From Daucus carota subsp. sativus (lineage: Eukaryota; Streptophyta; Magnoliopsida; Apiales; Apiaceae), in assembly GCF_001625215.2 (NCBI RefSeq), contig NC_030387.2, positions 25,742,517 through 25,806,516 on the forward strand: DNA of 64,000 nt. Reading direction: 5' to 3'. Each line of letters begins with the position of its first letter. Position 1 is the stretch's first letter. The position numbers and the translations under genes are program-made. Of the stretch, positions 45,481-57,908 are shown in pieces. The notes below the pieces were generated by a model. The model worked only from the letters and a program-made list of their open reading frames with translations. It did no database searches and was not told where the DNA came from.

Positions 45481-47790
45481 TCAGTCACTCCGCCAGGATA
45501 TATCATTGTAGTCATTGGAGACGGTATTGGTACCAGATAGTCCAGAACAATCATCCTCATCCACGGTATTCAAATCATCAGTATCGGTAGCAGATATAGC
45601 AGATGGAGAAAGATGCTCATTCAAAAAATGCAAATAATCCAAATCAATGCGACAGCGCTTGACAGAGTCATATGAGAGCCTCAGGTCCTTAATCTGCTGA
45701 GATAGTCTTCTTACTAGATCAGGTTTTATGTTGGCAACATTATGGCACACATCAAGAGATTCGAGATGAGGACAATTATCAAGAATTGCAAGCAAGCCGT
45801 CACTTGTCATCTTATTGGGTCCATAGAGCTGCAGACGGCGTAGTCCAGGCATGTTTTCTGCGATAGCTAGAGCATCTTCATCACACCCCACTTTTGCGAA
45901 TAGATATGATTTGTTGATCAATTTCAATGAGTTTAGATGAGGGCAACAACGCCCTGCAATTTCAATAGCTTTCTTAATGTTGCAACCGCAGTCAAGGTGA
46001 AGTTCCTCCAACAGGGGAAGTCTTTCAAGCATTTTGCTCAACCCTTCGCTCATAATTTTCGAGGAACATGAAAGATACAGATATCTCAGCTGAATCAATC
46101 TGCAAACACAGGGAGCAGAATGTGATAAAGGTCAGTACTCAAGACAACCAAATATATGTATATGGTTATCGAGTACTACAAATTAATTGCAGCAGAACCC
46201 AAAAGTCAACATCTCTTTTTGAACAAAATAAAGCAGGATATAATACATCTTCGACCTCTAGATTTTGTCCTTGTAGACAAAATTGGTGTCATAATTTTAT
46301 GCTGGAGAACAAACGTAGTGCAGTAATTTCAGCTCAAGATATGCCATTCAGTACTCTAATCCCAATGCCAATAGATGGACACCAGGATGAATATTTTCCG
46401 AAATTCATAACACATAACAACTTGAGTACATCAATAAGGGAAAAAGAACATGTAGCACACTATATAACTAAAGGAAATGGAGACAGACCTCAATTTCGAC
46501 GAGGACCAGCTCAGAATAATATTTAAACATATTTGATACTCCAAAAGATGAAAATATAAAATAAATTACATATAATACTAAAACAGCACCCTACATTCTT
46601 TTAAATCCTGGAATTCATCTATTATCATATCAGTATTAAAAAAAAAGTGAACGAAATCCTATATGTAATAAATTTAAGAGCAAGTCCAATGGTGGTGTTA
46701 AAGTAGGTGCTATTGCTATAATAAAGCACCCAAGCAAAAAACTCAACTCCAACGGGATGCTAAACTTGAATGTAAAATAGCAAAATGCTTTACTGGGTTC
46801 TATATAGATGGTGCTATAATTGCCACATAAGCATGCAAGTGAGAAAATGCATTAAAAAAGTAATAGTGACAAATATTTTAAGATTATGTAATTAGAATAT
46901 AGCTTTATTTGGATATGTTTGGTGCTATTTTGCATTTACCATTGGACCATAAGTTTTATTTTAGCACCAAAAATCACTTTTTGGTTTCAAATTATAACAA
47001 GAGCTACATCTTTGTTCAAAAAAAAAAACAAGAGCTACATCTATTTTAACATCACCATTGGACTTACTCTAACGTGGGGTTTGGGGGGAACTAACATTTT
47101 ATAATCTTTAACAAAATAATACATATAAAATATGAAATGTACTGATATCAGGGGTGGGCCGGTGCGGTGGCCATACCCCTCTTTTGCCGTTTGATTCCAA
47201 GGATTATAAGGTATAACTTATAATCCCCTAACTATTATTTTACTCATCTCAAAGTACTTTTTGATCATCTTTCTATTTAATTCCCATTGGATTGTAATTT
47301 TATAGTACCTACTGTCCCGAGTTGATTGAAATCTGCTTCTACAGACTATAAGAGACAAATCTAAATAGTCTCATAAAATTTTAAGCTAAAGTTAATTGTC
47401 GAAGATAGTATTACACACGAAACACAATTTTTTTGGGGGGTTTCATGGTCTATTAGAAAAATTAAATTATACAAACACAAAATTATACCTATCAAAGACA
47501 CAAGGGAGCAGAAGATGGTCGCCCGAAATCTGGAGATGAAGATGAAGCAATTGTCCACAACTCAACTCCACTGCTTTCTTAAACACGTGTTTGAATAATT
47601 GGGGCGATCTTTCACAATCCGAATATCTTATATCCACGACCCGCCACATTTCCGGGTCGGAGCAGATTTGACGCCATTTTTTACACACTTTCCGAGCACT
47701 CATCAGCACTTCAACGGCACCTAATCGCACGAGAATGGATGACGTCAGCTCCGGCGGGAGTTCCACCCAGTTCCTGAGACTCTTCGCCAT
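45481..47790 (-). CDS. F-box/LRR protein (SKIP19-like)
   Basis: Probable substrate receptor of an SCF ubiquitin ligase. Two exons, 47790-47489 and 46099-45481, join in phase (AG/A) to give 306 aa. The F-box lies near the N terminus (WVELPPELTSSILVRLGAVE, then VCKKWRQICSDPEMWRVVDI). Leucine-rich repeats follow (LIQLRYLYLSCSSKIMSEGL, LPLLEELHLDCGC, CCPHLNSLKLINKSY, MPGLRRLQLYG, CPHLESLDVCHN), and then an acidic Ser/Asp tail. This layout and length match the plant SKIP19 / F-box-LRR 23 group. The start is the only Met before the F-box and follows a clear in-frame upstream stop. The 1.39-kb intron carries a Harbinger MITE. Confidence 0.88.
46678..47069. mobile_element. Tourist/PIF-Harbinger MITE in the F-box gene intron
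   Basis: Ends GAGCAAGTCCAATGGTG and CACCATTGGACTTACTC, inverted, with TAA on each side (46675-46677 and 47070-47072), the 3-bp target of PIF/Harbinger elements. A short duplicated stretch, CAAGAGCTACATCT, occurs twice near 47008 and 47030. Confidence 0.85.
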
Positions 47791-47888
47791 TGATTTTCTG
47801 AGGTTTGGGAATTGGGGCTAGTAGTCAAGTGAAGCGTCGATTTATTGGCTTCAGAAACTGACCAACACGGTCACTCTCGTTCTATATA

Positions 47889-49103
47889 CTCCGTCGCTCT
47901 AATTTCTTATCAAATGCATTGGGGTAATTTAAAAAATATGTATAAAGTAGAAATAGGTATAAAACGGGAAAATAAAAAAAAAATGGTTGGTGGAGTGGTG
48001 GACATTGACTTTTAATGTATAAATAAAAGGGAAAATACATTTTTTTATCACCGAACTTATTATGTTTTTGGAAATTTGCCACTCAACTAATTTTTTTTTC
48101 TTTTAATCACTGATGTTAGGTTCGGACTTTTTTTTGCCACTAAAGTTAGGTTCGGATTTGATTATTACCATTATATTAATTCTTTGTAGTATTATTAAAA
48201 AATAGTGATCACCTTTAATATTTTGAAGATTTGATATATGTCTATATTTATATATAGTACTTTTATGTACCCAAGATTGTTTATATTCGATGATATGAGT
48301 TAAACACGCATTTTACGGTTTCTAAAAGTGTACTCTCATAAATTATTTTATTTTTTCTTCCGAATAAAAATTTAGTGTTTGAATTTTTGTACGCAAAAAA
48401 AAAAAATCTCATAAATCATCGAAGATTAAGTTTTCCTCTCTATTTATTTATCTTTATATTGAAAATTATAATAAGATAAAATTATTAAAAATTATGAGGA
48501 TAAATTTAAGAGAGATTTTAGGCTTAACTAGGTGATTGAAACTTTAATAGTGAAAGATGATGCATCGTATCACTCAATTAGACTTTATTTTATCATGGAA
48601 AGCATAAATTATTTGAAGTCATTGATTCCATACTGATGATTTAATGAAGTTATAAAATTCTAATTACGATTTTTCCTGATTTTAATATTATATCACCTCA
48701 TTTTATGTTATTATTGCTATATGCAAAGATATAAACATACATCATATTATCAAAAAATTATATATTATCACTATGTATTAATGATGCTACAAAAAATTAT
48801 CACAATGCTAATAATCATATCCGAACCTAAGTTAGTGAATAAAAACAAATCCAAACCTAACATCAGTGACTGAAAGGAAAAAAAATTTAGTTGGGTGGCA
48901 AGTTTCTAAAAACATAATAAGTTCGATGACAAAAAAATCTATTTTCCCTAAATAAAAAGATAGTGAGGTAAAAGTAGTGTGGAAAAAAAAATTGAGTGAA
49001 GTGATGTAACCCATTAACTATTTTTGATAAGATTTTAAATGTAAGAAATTAGACGGGACACTCCAAAAAAAAAAGTGTAAGAAATTGGTTGGGACAGAGA
49101 GAG
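47889..49103. mobile_element. Stowaway-like MITE carrying a nested element
   Basis: The left end CTCCGTCGCTCTAATTTCTT and the complement of the right end (CTCTCTCTGTCCCAACCAAT) flank the interval, with TA outside both. A related GTAAGAAATTAGACGGGACA lies just inside the right end. Removing the 920-bp inner element leaves about 295 bases, a normal Stowaway size. It sits just upstream of the F-box gene start. Confidence 0.7.
48029..48948. mobile_element. Mutator-like MITE nested in the Stowaway
   Basis: Terminal arms of over 100 bases: GGGAAAATACATTTTTTTAT at the left, and the exact type of complement (ATCTATTTTCCC) at the right. The arms continue through CACCGAACTTATTATGTTTT and TGCCACTCAACTAA. 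The 9-bp target duplication TAAATAAAA is perfect (48020-48028 and 48949-48957). No coding frame. Confidence 0.92.
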
Positions 49104-50175
49104 TATATATTTAGAATTAATTAATATTTTTATAATTATCTTTTTCAAAATAAAAATATATGTCTCATATTTTAATTTAGAAAAAATAATTTTAGATAGG
49201 TGATCAAATGGATATAGAGTTGTGTGAAAAAACTCTAAAAAAGATCCGACATAGTACAATCTGCAACATTTTAGTAACTATGATTGATGATTGATTAATA
49301 GTTACTAGATCCGAATTAATTGGTGAATGAATGTCGGATTAAAAAATAGACATGCTATAATATTATAAGACAATATTATAATTTCTCAAATGTTAATTAC
49401 AATCTCATTATAAAAAAGATAAAATAAATAATAATACAAATATTTTATTTTCAGATCACTTAACATGTCATGTATTAAAATTTTTAATTTAAAATATATT
49501 AAAATCATATTTCATGCAATCTAATCTATATTAGTTGTAAACGGAGTCATGTAGCAATTGAACTCCACGTAAACATTATTTGTATTTTACTGTTCAGAAT
49601 TTTAAGTGCAGTTTATTTTGGTTCACGTAGTTTGGAGGTTATTGCGTGAACTCGAGGGTTTATCCGATTCGCATCCGAAGGCTAAAAGCTATACGTTCAT
49701 GCGTTTAAAAAAAATATTATCAATTGTATCAACTAATATCAAAGCAACAACTGTTTCAAATATATAAATAATTTTTTATCATGAGAAATGAGCACTTACG
49801 ATATTTACTACCGTGTCATATTTTATGTCGTCATTCAAAGTATCATATAAATATTTAGAAAAATTAATAAAACTCATAAAACATCTAAAATATATCAAAA
49901 TATATAACACTAACATTCCAAAAGATGGACGCGGTTAACAATCTTGATATTGGATCTTGATTTTATTTAAAAACTAGTAAATAAGAGACAAATGATGAAA
50001 AGTTGAAATAAGTTTATCACTAAAGGGGATAGAAAAGGATAAAGATTACGAATAAATAACGGCTGAATTCCTAGTTTTGAAGTCGACTTTAAAACTTAGA
50101 CCCTACTTCCGACTCTATGCTTATTATTATTTTAAAAAAGAAGTTAGTAATATTTAACTTGATCATTATGTGATA
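49104..50175. other. AT-rich intergenic DNA
   Basis: Nothing I can support as a gene or intact repeat. A stretch near 49640-49700 is less AT-rich and may be an old SINE or repeat remnant. Confidence 0.4.
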
Positions 50176-50519
50176 CTCCTTTTGTCCCATTTTACATTTC
50201 TATTTTAATTTTTGACCAGTTAAATTGACTATATTTTGACTGAAATTTAAATCTGTCGTATTATTTAAAAAATAATAAAAATTATATCATTAAAAAATAT
50301 ATTTAGTCTAATTTAATATGCAACTTTCAAATCTTAAGCAATGATGGATAATTTATAATATTTGGTCAAATATTTTTTTTATTTTGCTATTTGATTACAC
50401 ACGCACACGACAGGAGTCTCCTGAATTCCCGCAATGAAGAGAAGAGCTCAACCACTGCATCAAATATTAATAAATATGATTTCGTGAAAACAAAAATGAA
50501 CATGTAAATAGGGACGGAG
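50176..50519. mobile_element. Degraded Stowaway MITE
   Basis: Left end CTCCTTTTGTCCCATTTTAC after TA; right end TAAATAGGGACGGAG, but the flanking TA has become CA. Paired GTTAAATTGACTA-like arms. It carries more changes than the other copies. Confidence 0.6.
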
Positions 50520-50654
50520 CATGAGAAGAGAATCTTATATTCATTTGTACGCAATTTTAACAAATCATTCCTATGCTTTTCACAGTGGTGTTTGCCACAC
50601 TTAGCTTCTGGATTTACAAGTTAGAAGCACTCATTTGTAAAATATTTAAAAAAA

Positions 50655-51070
50655 TTAAGGGGCCGTTTGGGTGAGCTTAAAATAAGTGCTTATTGCTTAA
50701 AGTAAAAAAGTGAAGTAGAAGTTAGAAGCAAGTTGTTTCAAAAAAAAAGAAGTTAGAAGCAAGCTAAGACTTATAAGTGCCAAAAATGTTTGGAAAATAA
50801 GTAGAATCCATGAGATAAAAGCTAGCATTCGTAGCTTTTTTTAAGTACTTCTTGACTTCTTACACAAACGGTACAAATAAGTGCTTCTAACTTATAATTC
50901 CAGAAGTCGGGCTTATAAGCCGATGCCAAACACCCACTAAGAATACTAGTTTTTGTTTAATAAATTTTATTTCTCTCCCAAACACTTTATTACTTATAAA
51001 CTTTAACTTACTTCTGACTTCTACTTCATTTTTTTTTTACTTTAAAAAGTACTTATTTTAATCTCAGCCA
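50655..51070. mobile_element. GGCCGTTTGG-type MITE
   Basis: GGGGCCGTTTGGGTGAGCTT begins an arm (AAAATAAGTGCTTATTGCTT, AAGTGAAGTAGAAGTTAGAA) whose complement ends near 51069. A second weaker end CCAAACACCCACT occurs at 50929, so the outer boundary is uncertain. Similar to the degraded repeat at 1385-1660. Confidence 0.5.
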
Positions 51071-51840
51071 ATTACTTTGTCAATTTTAATATTTAAAATT
51101 TTCTTTTATTGATCGATAGTTTATTTAATATATAATTATTTATCTCCAATCATAAAAAATATAGAATAAAATTGTCAAACACATGATAACTGGAATTATA
51201 TATCATAATTTAGTGAAAAACTTTCAAAAAAATAATTCAGAACCATCTAAAACACTATATTTTCTTTATTAGTTTACAATATTACTATTTTCTATAAATA
51301 TTCGTGAAAATACTGCAATTACATGCAATACTTTTATGTGATTTGAAACCAAATACAACTCTGAAGTAATTTTTTTCCAGAAAATTAAAATTACTTTGAT
51401 TACTTTTTATGTTGATTATGGTTGCATCTAGTTGCAATATAATAAATTTGTAAACAATTAAATTGGATAATATTCATATAATATTTTTAAACAAATAAAA
51501 AATTTTGACAGAAATAAGTATATTTTTTAAAACCCTTTAAATTTATTTAGTTTATAAATTACAAAACAATTTATAAACTATCACAAAATGTACTTTTTTA
51601 TTAACTATTTTTTATTATATAGGGTACTTCTCAAATTTAAAAAAAAATACTCTTAATTTTTTTTGAAATACTCCTGGACACCCAATGACCCAAATAGAAA
51701 ATCTTATGCTGCAAAATAGAAATTAGAAAAATTAGAACTTGTCGCGCCCAAATTTCAAAAAGCACCATATTCCCATAGCTAGCGACACCCAGATTCCTAC
51801 CTAGGGTTCACAAATCTCCATCATTCGCTATACTCTCACT

Positions 51841-52161
51841 ATGAAGTCCAGGGTTTTGAATTCACCATCCAAGAAAAAAGCCGTTTGTTACAGATATTTA
51901 AAGCCAGGAGCACTAGCTCGAATTCGAGACTCCAAGAAATCCACCGCTAATTTGAAAAAACCCACTTCTCAAAACGCTCTTTCGCCTTCGAAACTCGTCA
52001 ATTTGTCTTCGACATCGATAATCTTGGAGACCCAGATGATCCATATGGCCATGGAAGGTGTCCCTTTTTTCCCTGCTTTGAGATTCAGTCAGTTTTCGAA
52101 GCGCGGTCAGCGGAAGAAATTGTTTGCTGTGGCGCCTGTTTTTCCTGATATTCAGGCCTAA
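51841..52161 (+). CDS. Small basic protein, function unknown
   Basis: A single open frame of 106 aa beginning MKSRVLNSPSKKKAVCYRYL, then KPGALARIRDSKKS. Rich in Lys, Arg and Ser, with no signal peptide or membrane segment. The C-terminal part, VPFFPALRFSQFSKRGQRKK, may be a second conserved block. It looks like a short plant-specific family of unknown role that I remember only vaguely (MK-R-LNSPSKKKAVCYRYLKPGALA). The codon usage and the CTCTCAC-rich leader are gene-like. No intron is needed, though a downstream exon cannot be excluded. Confidence 0.6.
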   Translation: MKSRVLNSPSKKKAVCYRYLKPGALARIRDSKKSTANLKKPTSQNALSPSKLVNLSSTSIILETQMIHMAMEGVPFFPALRFSQFSKRGQRKKLFAVAPVFPDIQA

Positions 52162-53444
52162 TGGGGGCATTGTAAGGTCTGATATGTGGAATTGAATAAG
52201 AAAATTATGATCTTTGGTAAATTGGATAAAATAGGTTTGCTTAGAACTAGAATTTTTTGATCATTTTTGGTATATGTTGATTTGTGTGCATATATTTTAA
52301 ATGGTCTATTATGTTTTTTAGCGAATGCTTAAATTATACTATTCGGTTGTTTTGTGTATTGGAAAGATTTGATTTTGATTGATGACTACTTCACTTGAAA
52401 TTTGGGAATATTTTGGTCGGATACTTTAGACTCTAGAATTGAGGATGGTGCTAATGGTGTGATAGAGATAGTATTAGAGTTTTCTTGTTTGCATTCGACT
52501 CGATATATATGTTACTTGCAAGTACTTAGCTTGATCTTTTCTATGTTGGGTGATAATATCAGGAATGACTGTTTGAATTCTGAAATTAAGGCCCTTTGAA
52601 TTTGGCGCCGCCGCCAATTTCTGTCCCAGAACACCAAGTATTAATAAATTCATATACATTGCAGCAATCTTATTTACCTTTCACTCTACAAGTTTCATTC
52701 TTGATCTTCCTTTTCCTTGTGTGCTTCTGCATTGTTATGGTATTTTTTGCAAGATTAATTAATTTGAAGAATCATATGAAACTGCTAAAGATAGCTGAAC
52801 AAGTAAAGTACCCACAGGATTCTTTACATACTCACAGGAAATTAGCTAAAATATTGCTAAGTTTGCACTAATTTATGCAGTAAGCGAGTTAATAAATGTA
52901 TGATCTATTTCCTCTTTTACCTGCAAACTAATACCTTATGAATATGAAGTGACTATCAGTCCCTTAGTCAAGTGATCTGCAGTTCTCGTTCATTAGATCC
53001 TCTCAATGTCTTAATTGAGATGATTGATCTGTTTATTAATGTGAGAAACCATAAAAAAATGAGAGTTTTTTTCCTTTTAAGTTTGGACTCTAACGTGCCT
53101 TTCACAAAAGAGGTTTAATAATTAGCTTGATAGTAGGGGCTATTGCAACGTTGCCAACTTTGTGTAATCTTTTCTCACATGCTCTCACACTAACAAAATG
53201 TGCAAGGATGGTCACATCGGGAAGTTATATGTACTAAATGCCTTTGCCACAATTATGCTAAGTTGTCTTCACAATCATTCTATTGTCATCACTTTGTTGA
53301 TTGGTCTAGTCTCCAGGAGAGTCATTCCTCCAAGTTCACTGGTAGCAAGAGAAGAGATCAGAATCAGAAGCATTAGCGTTTGGATTAAGGTTGGGAATGG
53401 TATGGAAACCCTAGGGGTGGGAAGAGTATGATTTAACCACCTAA
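52162..53444. other. Region after the small basic protein gene
   Basis: The first few hundred bases are probably 3' UTR. A frame at 52596-52871 includes a hydrophobic stretch (FLIFLFLVCFCIVMVFFARL), but its start is weak and I see no family match. I do not call a gene. Confidence 0.35.
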
Positions 53445-53753
53445 TGTTGTGTTTGGTTGGGGTGAATGAAAATGGAGGGAATGGAATGAGATTTGAACTA
53501 TTATTTAGTTGAATGTATAATAATTTCATTCATTCAACCATTCTATTCCTATCACCCTTAACTAGAGCTCAAACCCTCCATTTTGGAAGGAATGCTCCAT
53601 TCCTTATCATACATATTTTCTACCCAAATCTTATCATTCAAAATTTGCACTCACTCATTTTTCTCAAAATTCTCCCTCCTCCACTCTATTATTTTCTTTT
53701 AATTATACTCATTTTATTCCATTCCATTCCATTCACCCCAACCAAACACAACA
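53445..53753. mobile_element. Tourist/PIF-Harbinger MITE
   Basis: Near-perfect inverted ends TGTTGTGTTTGGTTGGGGTG and CACCCCAACCAAACACAACA, 309 bp long, with TAA directly outside both (53442-53444 and 53754-53756). Interior repeats of CATTCCATTCC. High end identity suggests recent movement. Confidence 0.92.
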
Positions 53754-53756
53754 TAA

Positions 53757-55311
53757 GAGGATTGGGGTTCCCATTCCATACTACCAAATAACTAATGCAC
53801 ACACTTATGCATGATGTTCCAATTCTTGTTAACCAGGCTCCTTAACCACGAATCAAACACCTCCCAAATGTTTTGATTTGCAATGTTTTCGTACAGAATA
53901 GTTTATGTAACTGGCTTTGCAAATTTGTTGTCTTTACCAATTATATTCATAGGAACAAGGACTGGAAATTTGGCACCGTGCCAAGTAAGAAACACATGGT
54001 AGCAGTGGTGAACAACTAACAGAGTTGGTTATACCAAATTTTCCGTCTGCAATTCCTCACCTGTGTTGGTTAGGGAATTTTGACTATGACTCTGTTTAAA
54101 ATTAGGCTGTCAGCTATGCTGCTCGAATTCAGGTTCGAAGTGTGCTATATGACAATTGTTTTAGCTTATGATATGGGTTGATCAGGGCCAGCATTAAACA
54201 GCTGTGTGCTTGTGAACTGAGGCACTTCCTCATCATCTGTGTGCCAACTCTAGCTGACCGTGTCATGGTATTTGAAGTAGTTCATCGACTTACAGCTCCC
54301 AGCTCCTAAATATGATATTAACGGGGGTGTATTCCATTGGGATTTTAATGGATTGTTTTTAGTCCATGGATTTTAATGGATTGTATGTGATTTTGATTTT
54401 GTGCGGATTCTTGATAAAATGTCACAGAGTTTATAGGATTTAAGCACAATGCTTCAAAATCCCATTGATATTATATGGTATGTGTATCTTAATTTATCTC
54501 ATAATATGTTTCATACAGACACATGATATCATATAAATGTTGCCATAGTCTATGGTTTCTGGTTATAAAACTCTTTCAGTTGAAGTGTCTTCTTATCGTC
54601 GAAAGCAGGGGATCCGAGTCTTAACCGATTTGGTATTTTCAGTGTCATGCATGAGTGCATGTAACCCAGATTATTTACTTGTGCAACAGTGACATGATTT
54701 ATTGAGTCATAGCCCCTCCAGCAAGGATGAGCCACTTTGTTGGCAGACTGTTTTACAAACTTGATTTCCAATATTCTGCATATTTACAATTGTTGGTGGA
54801 CAGTCAAGCAATTGCTCTCAACAATTGTGGACGATCAGTTGTTTCCTTAAATCGAACTCAGTGACCAAATTTCATCTGACTAAAGCTTCAATCATCGGTC
54901 CATCTTGACCGATAATTTATAGTTTTTCGCTCATCTTCCACATTTAAACAGCAAATATCAAATCAACATTGTTATAACAGAAGCATCGGCAACAGTTCTC
55001 ACTTCACCTTGATCTCTTAGAAGGATTCTTATTATATACACTATGGTGGGGGTAAACCAAAGAAGCAAAGTTACAATGTTCAAGCGAAAGAAACTCCAAA
55101 CTAAATATGCACAAAAGCCAGATTTTATCCCTAAGGCGGCGGCTACTCTAGTAGAGTAGTTCACCTTAAACTCAATAAATATATTATGCGCAGAACTAAA
55201 AAACTACTACCTCCGCGAGGAATATGATTTTCTTCTGTTGTCACTCATCACAAGCAGTAGTGAGTAATCGAAGGCTTTCTGTTCTTGCAGATATTAGAAT
55301 TACTAAATCCG
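53757..55311. other. Intergenic DNA with a retroelement relic
   Basis: No gene. On the minus strand 54790-54700 reads LEIKFVKQSANKVAH, resembling the C-terminal motif of plant RVT_3 RNase H domains (FVKRSANKVAH-LAR). The rest, including GTGTATTCCATTGGGATTTT near 54330, shows only weak repeat-like stretches. Confidence 0.4.
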
Positions 55312-55909
55312 TTAAAAAAGTGAGTCAGTGTGTTGCGTGGTTCCGCTTCTCATCATTGTACAAAATTCCTCATAGTTGATCCGGCCATCCTACAGAGTAC
55401 AGAAATAAACAGTCTTTATACATGTCAAATCCAAAAGAAGCGACAGCATGAACAATCTTCAAACGGCAACTTACGTTATCAGTGTCCACTTCTAAGATTA
55501 TTATTCCAGTTCATCTCTAGTAATGAAGCTGTGATAAAAAGAAGGGATGAAGTTATATTACCTCCCTCTTCACATCCTCCTTATCATTTCTACTCACAAG
55601 CTTTCTTTTCAAAATAAACTTACAAGCAAACAATCCCCCACTTGAATCCTCACTACAAAGATAAGTCACACCAAATTGGCCCCTGCCCAACTCTTTTCCA
55701 AGACTATAATGCAACTTAACATCCTCAAAAGGCCTAACTTGATAACTCTTTTGCACATTTGGTTTCACTTGTGTGTGAAGTTGAGGTTCATGCCATGATT
55801 CTTGATGATTTTGATCATAATCTGACATGGGTTTTTTCATGATTTTGATTTACAACTGTTTGATAAGCAGAAGCACTACTGTTTCTTGCATTTGATCTGT
55901 AACCATGAG

Positions 55910-57908
55910 TGTTGGGCCAGCTAAGCGAGCCTAACTCCACAATAGTACGATATTGTCCGCTTTGGACCTAGCCCGCACGGCTTTGTTTTTGGGCACCTCC
56001 CAAAAGACCTCGTCCTAATTGGAGTTGTTCTGGTTGCTTATATTCTAGTTTTATGCCCCTCCCACAACCGATTTGGGACAACTCCTAACAATCTCCCCCT
56101 TCACACATCGGGCTCGACACCTGTCGAATTCTGCCTCCTGGTGTGCGATCCGGCTCCCCCTTAAACCCATACTGGAAGTCCGTCTGGCTATCTGGCTCCG
56201 CCTAGGCCCGAACTGGAAGGCCCACCTGCCTCATCCTCAAGCCGATTTTGTGTAGCCCATCTGCCTCTTCCTAGGCCCGTTGTGGAGCCTACTTGAGATT
56301 GTCAACGCACGGGCGATTATAATATTTGTTATTTTATTTTATATTTTTTAAATTTAACTAATTTTATTTTGAAAATAAAATTATGATAGAATAATATGAT
56401 TAAATAAAATTTTTATTTAACAGCTGAATAAACTCTTAGTAGTTAAGTCTGTCAAATAACTAATTAAAAATTACGTTGAACATATATATTTTAATAAGGA
56501 TGTTAAAATATATTTTTTTATATGTTATAATTTAAGAAGACCTATAAACTCAAATATATATCAACCAATCAATATTTCGTTATTAATGATTGATAATATC
56601 GTATAGAATATATATTATAAGTTAAAGAGACGCGTAAATCCAAATATCAACCCATCATACTGATCTAATTTACAATATTTTAGTCATAATAGAAAATAAA
56701 AAATATATTATGATATGTTATAAATTAAAGAGGTCTGGAGGTCGAATACCAACCGGCTCGCCAAACTCGACTGACCGACCGACTGAACTTTTCTATTTCG
56801 GCTTTAGTGGTATAATAATATAAGTATAGTATAGATTTATAATATTACTTTTAAAGTGAGACCATTAGAGTATTTAAAAATAATATTAATGTATTTTAAT
56901 TGAAAAATATTAGCCATTATTTATTAATAATTATATATAATAATATTATAGTTTTATGTATGTGTCGCCCGTGTTAATTGTGGAAAATCTGTCTTTTTAA
57001 GTTAAAAATCTAAAAAAAATAATGTGTTTTGCTTAGAAAAGTAATTACTATGCTACTCTATGTTATTTTAGAAGATTGAGTTATTTTAGTTAGAAAATAT
57101 AAAGAAGATAAATATTAATTAAAATGAATAATTTGTTATATAGATATGTCGTATTTCGGCCCATGTATCGACTAATGTTTACTTTTATAATATGGTATAG
57201 ATATATAATAATATTATTTTTTATACGTATGTTCCATGTGTTGTGTTTAGAAAAATCTCTTTTTAGTTAGGATTGTGAAAAAAGATAATGTGTTTTAGTT
57301 AGAAAGGGTAATTGTCATGTTGCCCAATATTATTTTAAGAAAATTGAGTTTTTTTAGTTATAAAATATAAAAAAGATAATAGTTTTAATTAAAAAGGACG
57401 CTTGATTATATAAAATAGGCTCATAGCTCAGCCCAAGTACCGACCGACCAAATTCGGTTCCGATGTGGGACAACTCCTAACAATCTCCCCCTTCACACAT
57501 CGGGCTCGACACTTGTCGAATTCTGCCTCCCAGTGTGCGATCGGGCTCCCCCTTAAACCCATACTAGAAGTCAGTCTGGCTATCTGGCTCCGCCTAGGCC
57601 TGAACTGGAAGGCTCACCTGCCTTATCCTTAAGCCCATTTTTGGTAGCCCATCTGCCTCTTCCTAGGCCTGTTGTGGAGCCTGCTTGAAATTGTTACGGA
57701 CCGTTCCAACCTGGCTCTGATACCACTTGTTGGGCCTGCTAAGCGAGCTTAACTCCACAATAGTACGATATTGTCCGCTTTAGGCCTAACTCGCACAGCT
57801 TTGTTTTTGGGCACCTTCCAAAAGATCCCGTCCTAATTGGACTTGTTCTGCCAGCTTATATTCTAACTTTATGCTCCTTCCACAACCGATATGGGACAAC
57901 TCCTGCCG
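55910..57908 (-). mobile_element. TRIM retrotransposon, with nested insertion, inside the CDPK exon
   Basis: Two 181-bp direct repeats (55910-56090, 57728-57908) start TGTTGGGCC; the first ends ACTCCTAACA and the second ACTCCTGCCG. ATGAG flanks both sides (55905-55909 and 57909-57913). The minus-strand primer-binding site, TGGTATCAGAGCC (57725-57713), is complementary to initiator Met tRNA and lies two bases from its LTR. The polypurine tract AAGGGGGAGAT abuts the other LTR at 56091. No proteins are encoded, so it is a terminal-repeat retrotransposon in miniature. The internal region appears twice (56091-56300 and 57483-57727), and an extra LTR end lies at 57455-57482. About 1.1 kb of Helitron-like AT-rich DNA lies between. 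Confidence 0.88.
56305..56835 (-). mobile_element. Truncated Helitron nested in the TRIM
   Basis: Read on the minus strand it begins TCTATACTATACTTATATTA at 56835, before a T, like the Helitron at 17306-18078. At the other end only half of the usual hairpin (GCACGGGCG) remains and CTAG is lost. Further pieces of the same family follow to about 57430 (GTCGCCCGTG, ATATGGTATAGATATA), so this stretch is a pile-up of fragments. Confidence 0.55.

Noticed and set aside
46068..46526. A 152-codon plus-strand frame
   Set aside because: It overlaps the F-box gene exon 2 and intron on the opposite strand and shows no domain or conserved composition.
52596..52871. A 91-codon frame with a hydrophobic stretch
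   Set aside because: Weak start context, no family resemblance, and it lies in probable 3' UTR or intergenic DNA; kept only as a remark.
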